This document shows, one piece after another, positions 50,494 to 60,543 of a stretch of DNA of 64,000 nt. The stretch comes from Paraglaciecola polaris LMG 21857. Lineage in GTDB: Bacteria > Pseudomonadota > Gammaproteobacteria > Enterobacterales > Alteromonadaceae. A program made the translations under genes and the position numbers. The notes below the pieces were generated by a model. That model was not told the origin of the DNA. It did no database searches and was given only the letters and a program-made list of their open reading frames with translations. Positions within the stretch are counted from its first letter, which is position 1, and every line of letters starts with the position of its first letter. The stretch lies in assembly GCF_000315055.1 (NCBI RefSeq), contig NZ_BAER01000133.1, positions 24,223 through 88,222 of the forward strand, in the 5' to 3' direction.

Positions 50494-50904
50494 ATGAGTC
50501 GATTTCCAACGCATGGTAGTGTAGAGCTTGATATAGATGATAATATTTTACTAGTCGAAGGCAGCGGACCGTGGAATTTGGAATCCGTTGTTGAGTCAGA
50601 AACGCACATGGCGCCATTATTAGCGTTACTCAGTGGTAAACCTTGGGGGGCATTGGTTGTTCTACATGGCGATCCTATTTATGTGCCAGATGCGGCGGCT
50701 TTTTTATCTAAAGCGGTAAGGGCACAAAAAGCCCTAGGCCGAGTGGCCACCGCTATGGTTGTCGACCAATCAAATACCCCTGAGTTTTCGAAACGCCATA
50801 TAGGGCAGCTACTCGACGAAGCAGGGGAAAATTATCGTTTTTTCCCTGATAAAGCTCAGGCCAAGTGGTGGCTTGTGCAGCAAATCATTCAAGCATCACA
50901 TTAA
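50494..50904 (+). CDS. Hypothetical protein, possibly STAS/SpoIIAA-like
   Basis: A 136-residue soluble protein that I do not recognise with certainty. ILLVEGSGPWNLESV, then GKPWGALVVLHGDPIYVPDAAAFLSKAVRAQKALGRVATAMVV alternate strands and helices in the order of a STAS-like fold. GAGG lies 6 bp before the ATG. It follows the SRPBCC gene by 145 bp. Confidence 0.65.
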   Translation: MSRFPTHGSVELDIDDNILLVEGSGPWNLESVVESETHMAPLLALLSGKPWGALVVLHGDPIYVPDAAAFLSKAVRAQKALGRVATAMVVDQSNTPEFSKRHIGQLLDEAGENYRFFPDKAQAKWWLVQQIIQASH

Positions 50905-50953
50905 ATGACTCGTTATTGCATTAGCCCATAAGTGAACACAAACAGACGTTATC

Positions 50954-51862
50954 TTAGAGGATTTTCGCTAAGACACCGGCAACTTTAGAGGCTGACGTAA
51001 TACCGAGTTTTTCACATACATGACGTCCTGCTCGAGCCAACAAGGTCAAATCAACTCCACTTGCAATGCCCATTCCGTTGAGCATATACACTACGTCTTC
51101 GGTTGCCACGTTACCTGATGCGCCTTTGGCGTATGGACATCCACCTAAACCAGCCACTGCACTATCCACTATGCCAATACCATGCTGTAACGCCACCAGA
51201 ATATTTGCTAGAGCTTGGCCGTAGGTATCGTGAAAGTGCACCGCAACCGCTGATTTAGGCACAACGGCTAATACGGCTTGCAGCATAGTTTGCGTCGCAA
51301 TAGGAGTACCTACGCCTATGGTATCGCCTAAGGAAATTTCATAACATCCCATGTCGAATAACGTCTTGGCCACTCGCGCCACGTTTTGAGGATCTACATC
51401 ACCCTCATACGGGCAACCTAGGACACAGGAAACGTAACCTCGAACTTTGATGTCATGTGCTTTCGCCGCCGCGATAACGGGTTCGAAACGAGCTAAACTT
51501 TCCGTTATCGAACAATTAATATTTTTCTGTGAAAAGGCTTCTGAGGCTGAGCCAAAAATAGCCACCTCGTCGGCACTGGCCAACATGGCAGCTTCAAACC
51601 CCTTAATATTTGGCGTCAATGCGCTGTAACTGACCCCCGCTTTGCGCTTGATAGCCGCAAATACTTGGGCGGAGTCTGCCATTTGTGGCACCCATTTCGG
51701 AGATACGAAACTACCGGTTTCAATCACGGTTAAGCCGGCTTGGGCTAACTCCTCAACCAAACAAACCTTGGTTGCTAAGTCGATACTTTGTTTTTCGTTT
51801 TGTAAGCCGTCTCTTGGACCCACTTCGACTATCTTAACGTGGCTTGGTAGACTACTGTTCAT
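50954..51862 (-). CDS. liuE: Hydroxymethylglutaryl-CoA lyase
   Basis: Last step of leucine degradation: HMG-CoA to acetoacetate and acetyl-CoA. The 302-residue TIM barrel has [12 protein letters not shown] at the start (catalytic Arg-Asp), [14 protein letters not shown] (metal ligands) and the HMG-CoA lyase signature [24 protein letters not shown] with the active-site Cys. It overlaps the biotin carboxylase gene by 4 bp. Confidence 0.96.
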   Translation of the reverse strand: MNSSLPSHVKIVEVGPRDGLQNEKQSIDLATKVCLVEELAQAGLTVIETGSFVSPKWVPQMADSAQVFAAIKRKAGVSYSALTPNIKGFEAAMLASADEVAIFGSASEAFSQKNINCSITESLARFEPVIAAAKAHDIKVRGYVSCVLGCPYEGDVDPQNVARVAKTLFDMGCYEISLGDTIGVGTPIATQTMLQAVLAVVPKSAVAVHFHDTYGQALANILVALQHGIGIVDSAVAGLGGCPYAKGASGNVATEDVVYMLNGMGIASGVDLTLLARAGRHVCEKLGITSASKVAGVLAKIL

Positions 51863-53886
51863 AGGGATTGGTCCTCGCTAGGGACGAAGTTTAGTAAAGC
51901 TGCACCACCGTCTACCAGCTCACCAGCTTGGTAATAGAACTCTTCGACCAAACCGTTTTGTGTCGCTTTAATGGCATGTTCCATTTTCATGGCTTCCATG
52001 ATCATCAACGTTTGTCCTTTTTTAACCGCTTGTTGTGGTTCCACTAAAAGCGCTACCACTGTGCCATTCATAGGCGCAACAAACGCTCCATGTTGCTCGT
52101 TATCGTCAGTTACCCCAAGATCCTTTTGTATATGGATAAATTTAGTCATACCTTGGCTGTGAAATAACGCATAGTCGTGCTGTATTTGGTTGATGGTGAC
52201 GCTTTCGCTGTGCCCATTGACCGTAGCAAGTAGACGATTACCTGACAATTGCCCTTCACACTGATAAGACTCACCCGCTAGGGCGATAACGAAAGTACCA
52301 CTGGGTGTTGATGCTCGATTATCAACCTTGAGTCTTTGTACTGCGATTTCATGCTCTTGATTGTTGAGCTGAATAAAGTAGCGGTTAAGGTAGGTGTCAT
52401 TAGCGCGCCAATCACTAATAAGATCCCAAGGGGATTGGCTGTCTTGGTTATTTACTGAGGTCAGTGGCTTTTCTGCCAATGATAAATACATGGCAAGATT
52501 TAATAACTGATTGGTATTATTTGGGTTGCTTTGTTGGAAAATAAGTTCGTGGTGTTTCTCGATAAAGCTGGTGTCGATCTCTTCATCTTTAAATGCTTGC
52601 GTATCAATTAAACGGCGTAAAAACGGAATATTGGTTGTAACGCCGTCAATACGGTATTCCCCTAAAGATTGACTAAGACGAGCTAACGCCCGCTCCCTAT
52701 CGGTATCCCACACGATCAACTTAGCAATCATAGGGTCGTAATAGACGGAAACTTCATCGCCTTGCACAACACCACTGTCGATTCGCACATGCTTAGACTC
52801 TTGGGGTGTTTCCAATAAATGTAGCGTGCCTGTCGCGGGCAAAAATTCATTGTCTGGGTCTTCAGCGTAGATACGTGCTTCAAACGCGTGACCGTTAATG
52901 TGTAATTCATCTTGGCTTTTGGGTAAGGTTTCATTGGCGGCAACGCGTAATTGCCACTCCACTAAATCTTGCCCTGAGATCATTTCGCTGACGGGGTGCT
53001 CTACTTGTAAGCGGGTATTCATTTCCATGAAATAGAATGCACCATCTGTATCAAGTAAGAATTCAACGGTACCGGCTCCCACATAGTTGATTGCTTTTGC
53101 TGCTTTGAGGGCCGCATCGCCCATGGCCGAGCGAAGTGCAGGGCTCATTTTGAAAGCCGGAGCCTCTTCGACCACCTTTTGGTGACGCCGTTGCACTGAG
53201 CAGTCGCGCTCAAATAGATGCACGCCGTTACCGTGATGATCGCAAAACACTTGAACTTCAACGTGACGTGGTTGGGTCAGGTATTTTTCAACTAGCATGA
53301 TATCGTCATTAAAGCTCGACATAGCCTCACGTTTGGCTGCCGCTAATGCATCATCAAATTCTTCAGCACTCCATACTTGACGCATACCCTTGCCGCCGCC
53401 GCCAGCAGCCGCTTTAAGCAGTACTGGATAGCCCATGTCGTCAGCGTGCTGTTTGATGAGCGCGGGGGATTGGTCTTCGCCGTGATAACCGGGCACTAAA
53501 GGTACATTTGCTTGTTGCATAATATACTTAGCTGCAGATTTCGAGCCCATCGCCTCGATAGCCTTAATAGGTGGGCCGACAAAAATAATCTCGTTATCTG
53601 CACATGCTTGAGCGAAGGCAGCGTTCTCTGATAAAAATCCATAACCGGGGTGGATTGCATCCGCACCCGTTGCTTTCGCCGCCGCCAGTACCTTATCAAT
53701 TTTCAGGTAACTCTGATTTGATGGTGAAGGGCCGATATGAATTGCTTCATCTGCCATTTTGACATGCAGTGCATGACGATCGGCGTCTGAGTATAAGGCA
53801 ACTGTCTTTATGCCCATGCGTTTTGCTGTGTTGATAATGCGACAACAAATTTCGCCACGGTTGGCAATGAGTAGTTTTTTAATCAT
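51859..53886 (-). CDS. liuD: Methylcrotonyl-CoA carboxylase, biotin-containing alpha subunit
   Basis: 675 residues: biotin carboxylase ([16 protein letters not shown]..., [14 protein letters not shown] loop, [16 protein letters not shown]) followed by a BT-like linker and a C-terminal biotinyl domain with EAMKMEH, whose Lys carries biotin. Works with LiuB on 3-methylcrotonyl-CoA. Assignment to methylcrotonyl- rather than propionyl- or acetyl-CoA rests on the cluster. An upstream GTG would add four residues; the ATG overlaps liuC by 4 bp. Confidence 0.94.
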   Translation of the reverse strand: MIKKLLIANRGEICCRIINTAKRMGIKTVALYSDADRHALHVKMADEAIHIGPSPSNQSYLKIDKVLAAAKATGADAIHPGYGFLSENAAFAQACADNEIIFVGPPIKAIEAMGSKSAAKYIMQQANVPLVPGYHGEDQSPALIKQHADDMGYPVLLKAAAGGGGKGMRQVWSAEEFDDALAAAKREAMSSFNDDIMLVEKYLTQPRHVEVQVFCDHHGNGVHLFERDCSVQRRHQKVVEEAPAFKMSPALRSAMGDAALKAAKAINYVGAGTVEFLLDTDGAFYFMEMNTRLQVEHPVSEMISGQDLVEWQLRVAANETLPKSQDELHINGHAFEARIYAEDPDNEFLPATGTLHLLETPQESKHVRIDSGVVQGDEVSVYYDPMIAKLIVWDTDRERALARLSQSLGEYRIDGVTTNIPFLRRLIDTQAFKDEEIDTSFIEKHHELIFQQSNPNNTNQLLNLAMYLSLAEKPLTSVNNQDSQSPWDLISDWRANDTYLNRYFIQLNNQEHEIAVQRLKVDNRASTPSGTFVIALAGESYQCEGQLSGNRLLATVNGHSESVTINQIQHDYALFHSQGMTKFIHIQKDLGVTDDNEQHGAFVAPMNGTVVALLVEPQQAVKKGQTLMIMEAMKMEHAIKATQNGLVEEFYYQAGELVDGGAALLNFVPSEDQSL

Positions 53887-54704
53887 GAGAGATACCAATT
53901 AGGTCGACGTTTTTGTAAAAAGGCACTCAGACCCTCTTGGCCTTCTGCAGATACCCGTGTGTTAGCGATAAGCTCGCTCGTTGTATGTCTTAGCGCTTCA
54001 TCTGGAATACGGTTTGCCACATCAAACACCAGTTTTTTTGCTGCAGATACTGCGCAGGGCCCGTTTTTAAGGATATGTTCCAACAGACCTTCGATGGTGA
54101 CATCGAGTTCTTCTTCAGTCACCGCCTCACTGAGTAAACCTATGCGCCTAGCACGGCGTGAAGAAAACACTTCTGCGGTGGTGAAGTAACGCCTGGCGTT
54201 TCGCTCACCAATGGCCTGTATGACATAAGGACTGATGGTCGCGGGTATCAAGCCCAATTTCACTTCGCTTAAACAGAATTTACTTAGTTTACTACCCACA
54301 GCCATATCACAGCAGGCGACTAATCCTACTGCTCCGCCAAAAGCTGCACCTTGCACTCTGGCAATAGTTGGTTTGGGAAGCGTATTTAATGTGTATAGCA
54401 TCTTGGCTAAATTATTAGCATCATTGAGGTTTTGTTCATAAGAATAGCTTGCCATGCGCTTCATCCAATTTAGATCAGCGCCAGCACAAAAGCTTTTTCC
54501 GGTTGCAGCAAGTATGACAGCGCGTACGGTTTGGTTATTGCCAAGTTGGGTGAATACTCGGGTTAAATCAGCAATTAAAATATCGTCGAAGGCATTGTGC
54601 ACTTCAGGGCGATTAAGGGTAACGGTAGCGACACCACGTTCGTCAATTTCACAGGTGATATGCTGTGCTGTCGGTGTGGTATTTGGGTCTATAGGGTTAT
54701 CCAT
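53883..54704 (-). CDS. liuC: Methylglutaconyl-CoA hydratase (enoyl-CoA hydratase family)
   Basis: A 273-residue crotonase-fold enzyme: VATVTLNRPEVHNAFDD, the oxyanion motif SFCAGADLNWMKRMA, and AAFGGAVGLVACCDMAV. Hydrates 3-methylglutaconyl-CoA to HMG-CoA. A strong AAGGAGGC lies 7 bp before the chosen ATG; the frame is open 16 codons further upstream into liuB. Confidence 0.93.
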   Translation of the reverse strand: MDNPIDPNTTPTAQHITCEIDERGVATVTLNRPEVHNAFDDILIADLTRVFTQLGNNQTVRAVILAATGKSFCAGADLNWMKRMASYSYEQNLNDANNLAKMLYTLNTLPKPTIARVQGAAFGGAVGLVACCDMAVGSKLSKFCLSEVKLGLIPATISPYVIQAIGERNARRYFTTAEVFSSRRARRIGLLSEAVTEEELDVTIEGLLEHILKNGPCAVSAAKKLVFDVANRIPDEALRHTTSELIANTRVSAEGQEGLSAFLQKRRPNWYLS

Positions 54705-54717
54705 ATTTAGTGCCTCC

Positions 54718-56325
54718 TTACATTCTGAACACCCCAAACTGGGTGTCCTCAATTGGTTTATTCAAGCTGGCTGAAATAGAAAGTCCTAAAACCATGCGCG
54801 TATCCGCAGGATCAATGACCCCGTCATCCCAAAGGCGCGCTGATGCGTAGTAAGGGTGGCCTTGGTGTTCGTAGGTATCAATGATCGGTTGTTTAAAGGA
54901 CTTTTCTTCTTCGTCGCTCCAGGTCTCGCCTGCTCGCTGGCGTTGCTCACGCTTTACTTGAGATAATACTCCTGCAGCTTGTTCACCACCCATTACGGAT
55001 ATGCGAGCGTTTGGCCACATAAACATAAAGCGTGGGTCGTAGGCGCGTCCACACATGCCATAGTTGCCCGCACCGAAACTACCACCAATTAAAACTGTAA
55101 ACTTAGGTACATTAGCGCAGGCTACTGCGGTCACCATTTTTGCGCCGTGTTTAGCTATCCCGCCTGCTTCATATTGTTTACCAACCATAAACCCGGTGAT
55201 ATTTTGTAAGAAAACGAGGGGGATTTTGCGCTGTGCACACAGCTCGATGAAGTGGGCGCCTTTTTGTGCTGATTCACTGAATAGAATTCCATTGTTCGCA
55301 ACAATACCGACTGGATAGCCGAAGATACGAGCAAATCCACAAATCAGAGTACTGCCATATAATGCTTTAAATTCATCGAATTCAGAACCATCTACTACCC
55401 GTGCAATAACTTCGCGCACGTCGTAGGGCTGACGGGTGTCTTTAGGAATGATCCCATATATATCTTCTTTAGGGTATGACGGTTCTACGCTGGGTTTTAC
55501 ATCTAGTGCCAATGGCTTGGTGCGATTTAATCGTGCCACCGCGTCTCGAGCGATATGTAAGGCGTGTTGGTCATTATTGGCTAAATGATCAACCACGCCA
55601 GAAGTGCGGCAGTGAACGTCACCACCGCCTAACTCTTCGGCACTGACCACTTCTCCCGTAGCAGCTTTAACAAGAGGCGGGCCTCCAAGGAATATAGTTC
55701 CTTGATTTTTAACGATAATTGATTCGTCAGCCATGGCCGGTACATATGCACCGCCTGCGGTGCAGCTTCCCATCACCACGGCGATTTGTGGTATGTTTTG
55801 CGCTGACATGGTGGCTTGATTGAAAAAGATACGACCAAAATGCTCCCGGTCAGGGAATACTTCGTCTTGACGGGGCAAATTAGCACCGCCTGAGTCCACC
55901 AAATAAATACAAGGCAGGTTGTTTTGCTGGGCGATGGTCTGAGCGCGTAAGTGTTTTTTTACTGTCAGAGGATAGTAGGTGCCGCCTTTAACGGTGGCAT
56001 CGTTTGCTACTATCATGCATTCCACACCTGAGACCCTACCGATACCGGCTATCACACCTGCGCTGGGGACGTAATCGTCGTACACTTCCCAGGCTGCAAG
56101 TTGTGATATCTCTAAAAAAGGTGAACCCGCGTCCAGTAATGCGTTAATGCGCTCTCTGGGTAATAGTTTGCCACGGTCGGTGTGACGTTTATTCGCTTTT
56201 TCACCGCCCCCTTGCTTGATTAAAGAAATTTTTTCATTTAAATCATCTATTTGCGTCTGCATATGGGCAGCGTTGTCTGCAAACTCTTGAGCTTTAGGAT
56301 TTATCTTACTGATTATGCGGGGCAC
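54718..56325 (-). CDS. liuB: Methylcrotonyl-CoA carboxylase, carboxyltransferase beta subunit
   Basis: 535 residues with two crotonase-like halves. [21 protein letters not shown], the [28 protein letters not shown] stretch, [16 protein letters not shown], and [21 protein letters not shown]...[41 protein letters not shown] are typical of MCC beta. It transfers CO2 from biotin to 3-methylcrotonyl-CoA. Separated from liuA by 96 bp holding an 8-bp hairpin. Confidence 0.95.
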   Translation of the reverse strand: MPRIISKINPKAQEFADNAAHMQTQIDDLNEKISLIKQGGGEKANKRHTDRGKLLPRERINALLDAGSPFLEISQLAAWEVYDDYVPSAGVIAGIGRVSGVECMIVANDATVKGGTYYPLTVKKHLRAQTIAQQNNLPCIYLVDSGGANLPRQDEVFPDREHFGRIFFNQATMSAQNIPQIAVVMGSCTAGGAYVPAMADESIIVKNQGTIFLGGPPLVKAATGEVVSAEELGGGDVHCRTSGVVDHLANNDQHALHIARDAVARLNRTKPLALDVKPSVEPSYPKEDIYGIIPKDTRQPYDVREVIARVVDGSEFDEFKALYGSTLICGFARIFGYPVGIVANNGILFSESAQKGAHFIELCAQRKIPLVFLQNITGFMVGKQYEAGGIAKHGAKMVTAVACANVPKFTVLIGGSFGAGNYGMCGRAYDPRFMFMWPNARISVMGGEQAAGVLSQVKREQRQRAGETWSDEEEKSFKQPIIDTYEHQGHPYYASARLWDDGVIDPADTRMVLGLSISASLNKPIEDTQFGVFRM

Positions 56326-56345
56326 GGTATTGCTCCAATTTTAAG

Positions 56346-56367
56346 GCCATCGAGGGTTTTCGATGGC
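56346..56367 (-). repeat. Hairpin between liuA and liuB
   Basis: GCCATCGA and TCGATGGC form an 8-bp stem around a 6-nt loop in the 96-bp liuA-liuB spacer. No proper T run follows on the minus strand, so it may stabilise or partly terminate the message rather than stop it. Confidence 0.45.
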
Positions 56368-56421
56368 GCGTGTTGCAAAATGACGTTAATTAGCGCTGTA
56401 TGTAAACTGTCTATTGGCAGG

Positions 56422-57591
56422 TTAAGATGACTCTTTAAAGAGCTCGCGGCCAATAAGCATGCGGCGAATTTCTGATGTACCGGCGCCAATTTCATAAAGC
56501 TTGGCATCACGTAACAAGCGACCAGCAGGAAATTCGTTGATATAGCCATTTCCACCAAGGAGTTGAATTGCATCAAGTGCCATCTTGGTTGCTAACTCAG
56601 CGGAGTATAGAATGACAGCTGCTGCATCTTTACGGGTCGTTTCGCCACGATCGCAAGCACGGGCAACCGTGTATACATAAGCCCGAGCGGCATTCATTTG
56701 CGTGTACATATCTGCGACTTTACCTTGAACCAATTGAAACTCACCAATGGATTGGCCAAACTGCTTACGGTCATGGATATAAGGTACGACTAGGTCCATA
56801 CAAGCTTGCATGATCCCAAGCGGGCCGCCAGATAAAACTAGGCGTTCATAATCCAAGCCGCTCATTAACACGCGGACACCATCACCTTCATTACGGATCA
56901 AATTTTCTGCGGGTACTGGGCAATCAACGAAGACCAGTTCACAGGTATTTGATGAACGCATACCCAGTTTGTCAAGCTTCTGGGCTTGACTGAATCCTTC
57001 CGTTCCACGCTCAACTATAAATGCACTCATACCTTTTGAGCCGGCGCTTAAATCGGTTTTAGCGTAGATCACAAAGGTATCGGCATCAGGGCCGTTAGTG
57101 ATCCACATCTTGTTGCCATTGAGGATATAGTGATCGCCTTTTTTGTCAGCCCGCAGCTTCATGCTAACCACGTCAGAGCCAGCATTGGGCTCACTCATAG
57201 CTAAGGCTCCAATGTGCTCGCCACTGACTAACTTAGGTAAGTATTTTTCTTTCTGGGCGTCAGAGCCATTTTTATGGATTTGATTTACGCATAAGTTTGA
57301 ATGAGCTCCGTAACTCAAACCGATACCGGCAGAAGCACGACTGACTTCTTCCATGGCGACAACATGGGCTAAGTACCCCATATTTGAACCGCCATACTGC
57401 TCAGCAACAGTGACTCCTAAGAGTCCCATTTCACCAAGTTTTGGCCATAATTGGTTTGGAAAGCTATTTTCTTGATCAGATTTTTCTGCCAGAGGAGCAA
57501 TCTCACCTTGTGCAAAGTTATAAACATGATCGCGTAACATATCGATGTCTTCGCCAAGGCCAAAGTTTAGGGTAGGGTATGCTGCATTCAT
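56422..57591 (-). CDS. liuA: Isovaleryl-CoA dehydrogenase
   Basis: FAD enzyme that oxidises isovaleryl-CoA to 3-methylcrotonyl-CoA. The 389-residue acyl-CoA dehydrogenase has [61 protein letters not shown] (FAD/substrate loop), [19 protein letters not shown], and [42 protein letters not shown]. Glu in [21 protein letters not shown] DYERL is the probable IVD-type base. It overlaps liuR by 4 bp. Confidence 0.95.
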   Translation of the reverse strand: MNAAYPTLNFGLGEDIDMLRDHVYNFAQGEIAPLAEKSDQENSFPNQLWPKLGEMGLLGVTVAEQYGGSNMGYLAHVVAMEEVSRASAGIGLSYGAHSNLCVNQIHKNGSDAQKEKYLPKLVSGEHIGALAMSEPNAGSDVVSMKLRADKKGDHYILNGNKMWITNGPDADTFVIYAKTDLSAGSKGMSAFIVERGTEGFSQAQKLDKLGMRSSNTCELVFVDCPVPAENLIRNEGDGVRVLMSGLDYERLVLSGGPLGIMQACMDLVVPYIHDRKQFGQSIGEFQLVQGKVADMYTQMNAARAYVYTVARACDRGETTRKDAAAVILYSAELATKMALDAIQLLGGNGYINEFPAGRLLRDAKLYEIGAGTSEIRRMLIGRELFKESS

Positions 57592-57983
57592 GCGATTGTT
57601 CCTCGCTTAAGTGTGGTGAGTTCGTCTTTACAACGGGCTTCTACTTCGTTTAGCTCCATCATCAAGGCTTTAATATCGTCTAATTGTTGATCCATCACAG
57701 CCCGCTTTTGTTCGGTCATATAGAGCATGGCTTCAAGCTGGGCAGCCGAATTTTGATTGCTGTCATATAAGTCAAATAAGGTTTTAGTTTCAGCTAATGA
57801 AAAGCCTAAACGTTTACCACGTAATATGAGTTTTAAGCGCACTTTGTCCTTTTTCTTGTAAACTCGGTTTTGACCGTTACGCATAGGATTAAGTAGCCCA
57901 GATTCTTCGTAAAATCGAATGGAACGAGAGGTGATGTCTAGCTCTTTGGCTAACTCGCCTATGGTGTAAAGTTTTTCGGTCAT
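57588..57983 (-). CDS. liuR: MerR-family regulator of leucine degradation
   Basis: A 131-residue MerR-type regulator: winged helix ([45 protein letters not shown]), [18 protein letters not shown] and a coiled-coil dimerisation helix, with no metal-binding cysteine cluster. First gene of the liuRABCDE unit. Two LiuR-type palindromes lie 55-90 bp upstream, so it probably controls its own operon and the divergent thiolase. Confidence 0.92.
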   Translation of the reverse strand: MTEKLYTIGELAKELDITSRSIRFYEESGLLNPMRNGQNRVYKKKDKVRLKLILRGKRLGFSLAETKTLFDLYDSNQNSAAQLEAMLYMTEQKRAVMDQQLDDIKALMMELNEVEARCKDELTTLKRGTIA

Positions 57984-58038
57984 GGGACTGCCTTATGACA
58001 AAATGATGCGTGATCTAGTAATTATTTATTAAACTAGA

Positions 58039-58056
58039 CTTTACGTTAACGTAAAG
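58039..58056. promoter_or_regulatory. LiuR operator 1 (perfect 18-bp palindrome)
   Basis: CTTTACGTTAACGTAAAG is a perfect 18-bp palindrome of the type reported for LiuR in gammaproteobacteria. On the minus strand it sits between TTACTC and TAGTTT, 19 bp apart, the stretched spacing typical of MerR-controlled promoters. Confidence 0.8.
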
Positions 58057-58073
58057 AGTAAGTTAACGTAAAG
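58056..58073. promoter_or_regulatory. LiuR operator 2 (14/18 match)
   Basis: A second, imperfect copy offset by 17 bp keeps the full GTTAACGTAAAG right half but a weak left half. It could give cooperative binding or serve the divergent thiolase promoter. Confidence 0.55.
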
Positions 58074-58251
58074 GTAAAGTATGAGTTACAATTCGTCAAC
58101 ATTGAAATGCGAAAAAAGTTTAGTTTTGAGTTGAAGCCTTTAATCTATTGGCTTTGAGTGAGATCTAGAATGTGAAAACTACAAATATTTGGGTGTCATA
58201 GGTAAATAAACCTGGTTGAAATGTACAAATCATAGTTAGGAGAAAAGCAAA

Positions 58252-59436
58252 ATGAGTAATGATTCAGTGGTAATTGTAAGTGCTAAGCGTACCCCTATGG
58301 GGGGATTTATGGGGGGATTGTCAGCACTTGACGCTTGCGCTCTCGGGGCAAATGCCATCGGTGCTGTGCTTGACGATGTGGGCGGAACCAGACCAACTAT
58401 CGACGAAGTGATCATGGGCTGTGTGTTACCAGCAGGACTCGGTCAGGCTCCGGCTCGCCAAGCAAGTTTAAAGGCAGGTTTACCCATATCAACTGGCGCT
58501 ATCACCCTTAATAAAGTGTGTGGCTCTGGTATGAAAGCCGTGATGCTTGCCCATGATTTAATTAAAGCTGGCAGTGCAAGTACGGTTATTGCTGGTGGTA
58601 TGGAAAGTATGTCTAACGCGCCTTATATTTTACCTAAAGCACGCCAAGGCTACCGCATGGGTCATGGTCAGATGCTCGACCATATGATGTTAGACGGTCT
58701 GGAAAATGCTTATGACGGGAAAGCGATGGGGTGCTTTGCTCAATCTAAAGCTGATGAAGAGAACATTACCCGTGAGCAAATGGATGAATTTGCATTAAGT
58801 TCATTAACTAAAGCCAGTGATGCTATTGCCAATGGTTTGTTCAAAGATGAGATCGCACCCGTGACGATTACATCTCGTAAAGGTGATGTTGTTGTTGAAA
58901 ACGACGAAGGCCCAGGTAATGCTCGTCCCGAAAAAATCCCTTCGTTACGCCCGGCATTTACCAAAGACGGTACTGTGACGGCAGCGAACTCCAGTTCAAT
59001 ATCTGATGGCGCGGCGGCGTTATTGGTCATGAGTGAATCACAGGCAAAAGCACAAGGTTATACACCTTTGGCGCGCATTGTCGGTCATAGCTCAAATGCC
59101 ATCGAGCCAGAAAACTTCAGTGTGGCGCCAGTGGGTGCCATGGAGAAATTGTTTGCGCAAATCGGTTGGGTAAAAGATGACGTTGATTTGTACGAAATAA
59201 ATGAAGCTTTTGCCATGGTAACTATGCTGGGTGTAAGTAAGCTTGGCCTTGACCCTGCAAAAGTGAATGTAAAAGGCGGAGCATGTGCACTGGGTCACCC
59301 GATCGGGGCATCAGGCGCGCGTATAATCGTGACACTTTTACATGCGTTGAAGCAGCGTAAATTGAAAAAAGGTGTGGCCGCCATTTGCATTGGTGGCGGG
59401 GAAGCCACCGCAATTGCATTTGAAATGCTGAGCTAA
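58252..59436 (+). CDS. Acetyl-CoA C-acetyltransferase (thiolase)
   Basis: A 394-residue thiolase. Nucleophile Cys90 is in LNKVCGSGMKAVMLA, His and second Cys in GGACALGHPIGASGARI and CIGGGEATAIAFE. It splits acetoacetyl-CoA or condenses acetyl-CoA; next to the liu genes it likely handles acetoacetyl-CoA from leucine. AGGAGA precedes the ATG. Divergent from liuR, sharing the operator region. A hairpin terminator follows. Confidence 0.94.
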   Translation: MSNDSVVIVSAKRTPMGGFMGGLSALDACALGANAIGAVLDDVGGTRPTIDEVIMGCVLPAGLGQAPARQASLKAGLPISTGAITLNKVCGSGMKAVMLAHDLIKAGSASTVIAGGMESMSNAPYILPKARQGYRMGHGQMLDHMMLDGLENAYDGKAMGCFAQSKADEENITREQMDEFALSSLTKASDAIANGLFKDEIAPVTITSRKGDVVVENDEGPGNARPEKIPSLRPAFTKDGTVTAANSSSISDGAAALLVMSESQAKAQGYTPLARIVGHSSNAIEPENFSVAPVGAMEKLFAQIGWVKDDVDLYEINEAFAMVTMLGVSKLGLDPAKVNVKGGACALGHPIGASGARIIVTLLHALKQRKLKKGVAAICIGGGEATAIAFEMLS

Positions 59437-59455
59437 AACTCAGAGATTTGGTATC

Positions 59456-59481
59456 GATGGCGCATTCGCGCCATCTTCTTG
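59456..59481 (+). terminator. Probable intrinsic terminator after the thiolase gene
   Basis: GATGGCGC-ATTC-GCGCCATC, an 8-bp GC-rich stem, followed by TTCTTG. The T run is interrupted, so efficiency is uncertain. It lies 20 bp beyond the stop codon. Confidence 0.65.
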
Positions 59482-59613
59482 CACCACTTGATATATTTAT
59501 CGTAAACCTTTGTATCATAACGTGATAATTTGACTTCAATTCTAATTTCGTATCTGATTAACGCGCAATATTGACCATTCGATTGTTTGGCGTACTTGTA
59601 CTATGGAGAGAGA

Positions 59614-60543
59614 ATGAAACTTACACTCAACCTTGTTCTGCTATTTTTACTCAGTTTGCTGAACGCCTGTGCTGATGGGCCACATAAGCCTAATAACGTC
59701 GCCCACGACGAGGTTGTAGAGCAGGGACAAACGAGCCCCACTATGCTTCATGATGTCAGTTTCGAGCAAGTTATGGCGCTCAATAGCGAGCCCGATGACA
59801 GTCTCAAGCTAGCCTATGGGAGTGAGGCATTACAATACGGCCGTTTGTACTTACCCGAACAAAACGAAACCCAGGGGCATCAGACATATGCACCTCTGGT
59901 CATTTTTATTCATGGAGGATGCTGGCTAAATGCGTATGGAATTGAACATAGCGTTGCATTTAGTCAATCACTCGCACAACAAGGATTCGCTGTTTGGTCA
60001 CTTGAATATCGCCGCACAGGTGATGCGGGAGGCGGCTGGCCTGGTAGTTTTAATGACATTTTGAAAGGCGTAAGTTTTGCTCAATCCTTTAAAGATTATC
60101 CTATCGATCTATCGAACATTGTTCTTACTGGGCATTCCGCTGGTGGGCATTTAGCTTTGCTAGCAAGCGCACCTGAGAGAGGATTATTTAAAGGCGATGC
60201 TAGGCTAAAAGGTGTTATCGGTTTGGCTGCCATTGTTGATGTGGTGGCATACTCTAAGGGAACAAATAGTTGCCAAACGGCCGCTGTAGACTTTTTTGGC
60301 GGCAACGCCGAGCAAATGCCTGATGCATATGAACGTGGGTCGCCACTGACTTCTTCTTTACCTGCAAATACCTTGTTGTTGCAAGGAGACGTCGACAGCG
60401 TAGTTGATAGGAATCAAGCAATCGCGAGTGGTTTGAAATATAAGGTGGTAAGTGGAGCAGGGCACTTTGATTGGATCCATCCGGGAACAACAGCGTATCA
60501 AACCTTTTTAGCCACATTACACGAGCGAGTATCTACCCCATGA
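59614..60543 (+). CDS. Alpha/beta hydrolase lipoprotein, candidate N-formylkynurenine formamidase
   Basis: 309 residues with a lipoprotein signal (lipobox LLNAC, Cys19) and an esterase-type alpha/beta hydrolase domain. HGGCW at 100-104 fits the HGGxW motif of eukaryotic kynurenine formamidases; the nucleophile is Ser175 in GHSAGG, with Asp261 (QGDVDSVV) and His284 (GAGHFDW) completing the triad. The gene overlaps kynU by 4 bp, which suggests tryptophan degradation. Export as a lipoprotein is odd for a step next to cytosolic kynureninase, so a different ester or amide substrate remains possible. GGAGAGAGA precedes the ATG. Confidence 0.8.
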   Translation: MKLTLNLVLLFLLSLLNACADGPHKPNNVAHDEVVEQGQTSPTMLHDVSFEQVMALNSEPDDSLKLAYGSEALQYGRLYLPEQNETQGHQTYAPLVIFIHGGCWLNAYGIEHSVAFSQSLAQQGFAVWSLEYRRTGDAGGGWPGSFNDILKGVSFAQSFKDYPIDLSNIVLTGHSAGGHLALLASAPERGLFKGDARLKGVIGLAAIVDVVAYSKGTNSCQTAAVDFFGGNAEQMPDAYERGSPLTSSLPANTLLLQGDVDSVVDRNQAIASGLKYKVVSGAGHFDWIHPGTTAYQTFLATLHERVSTP

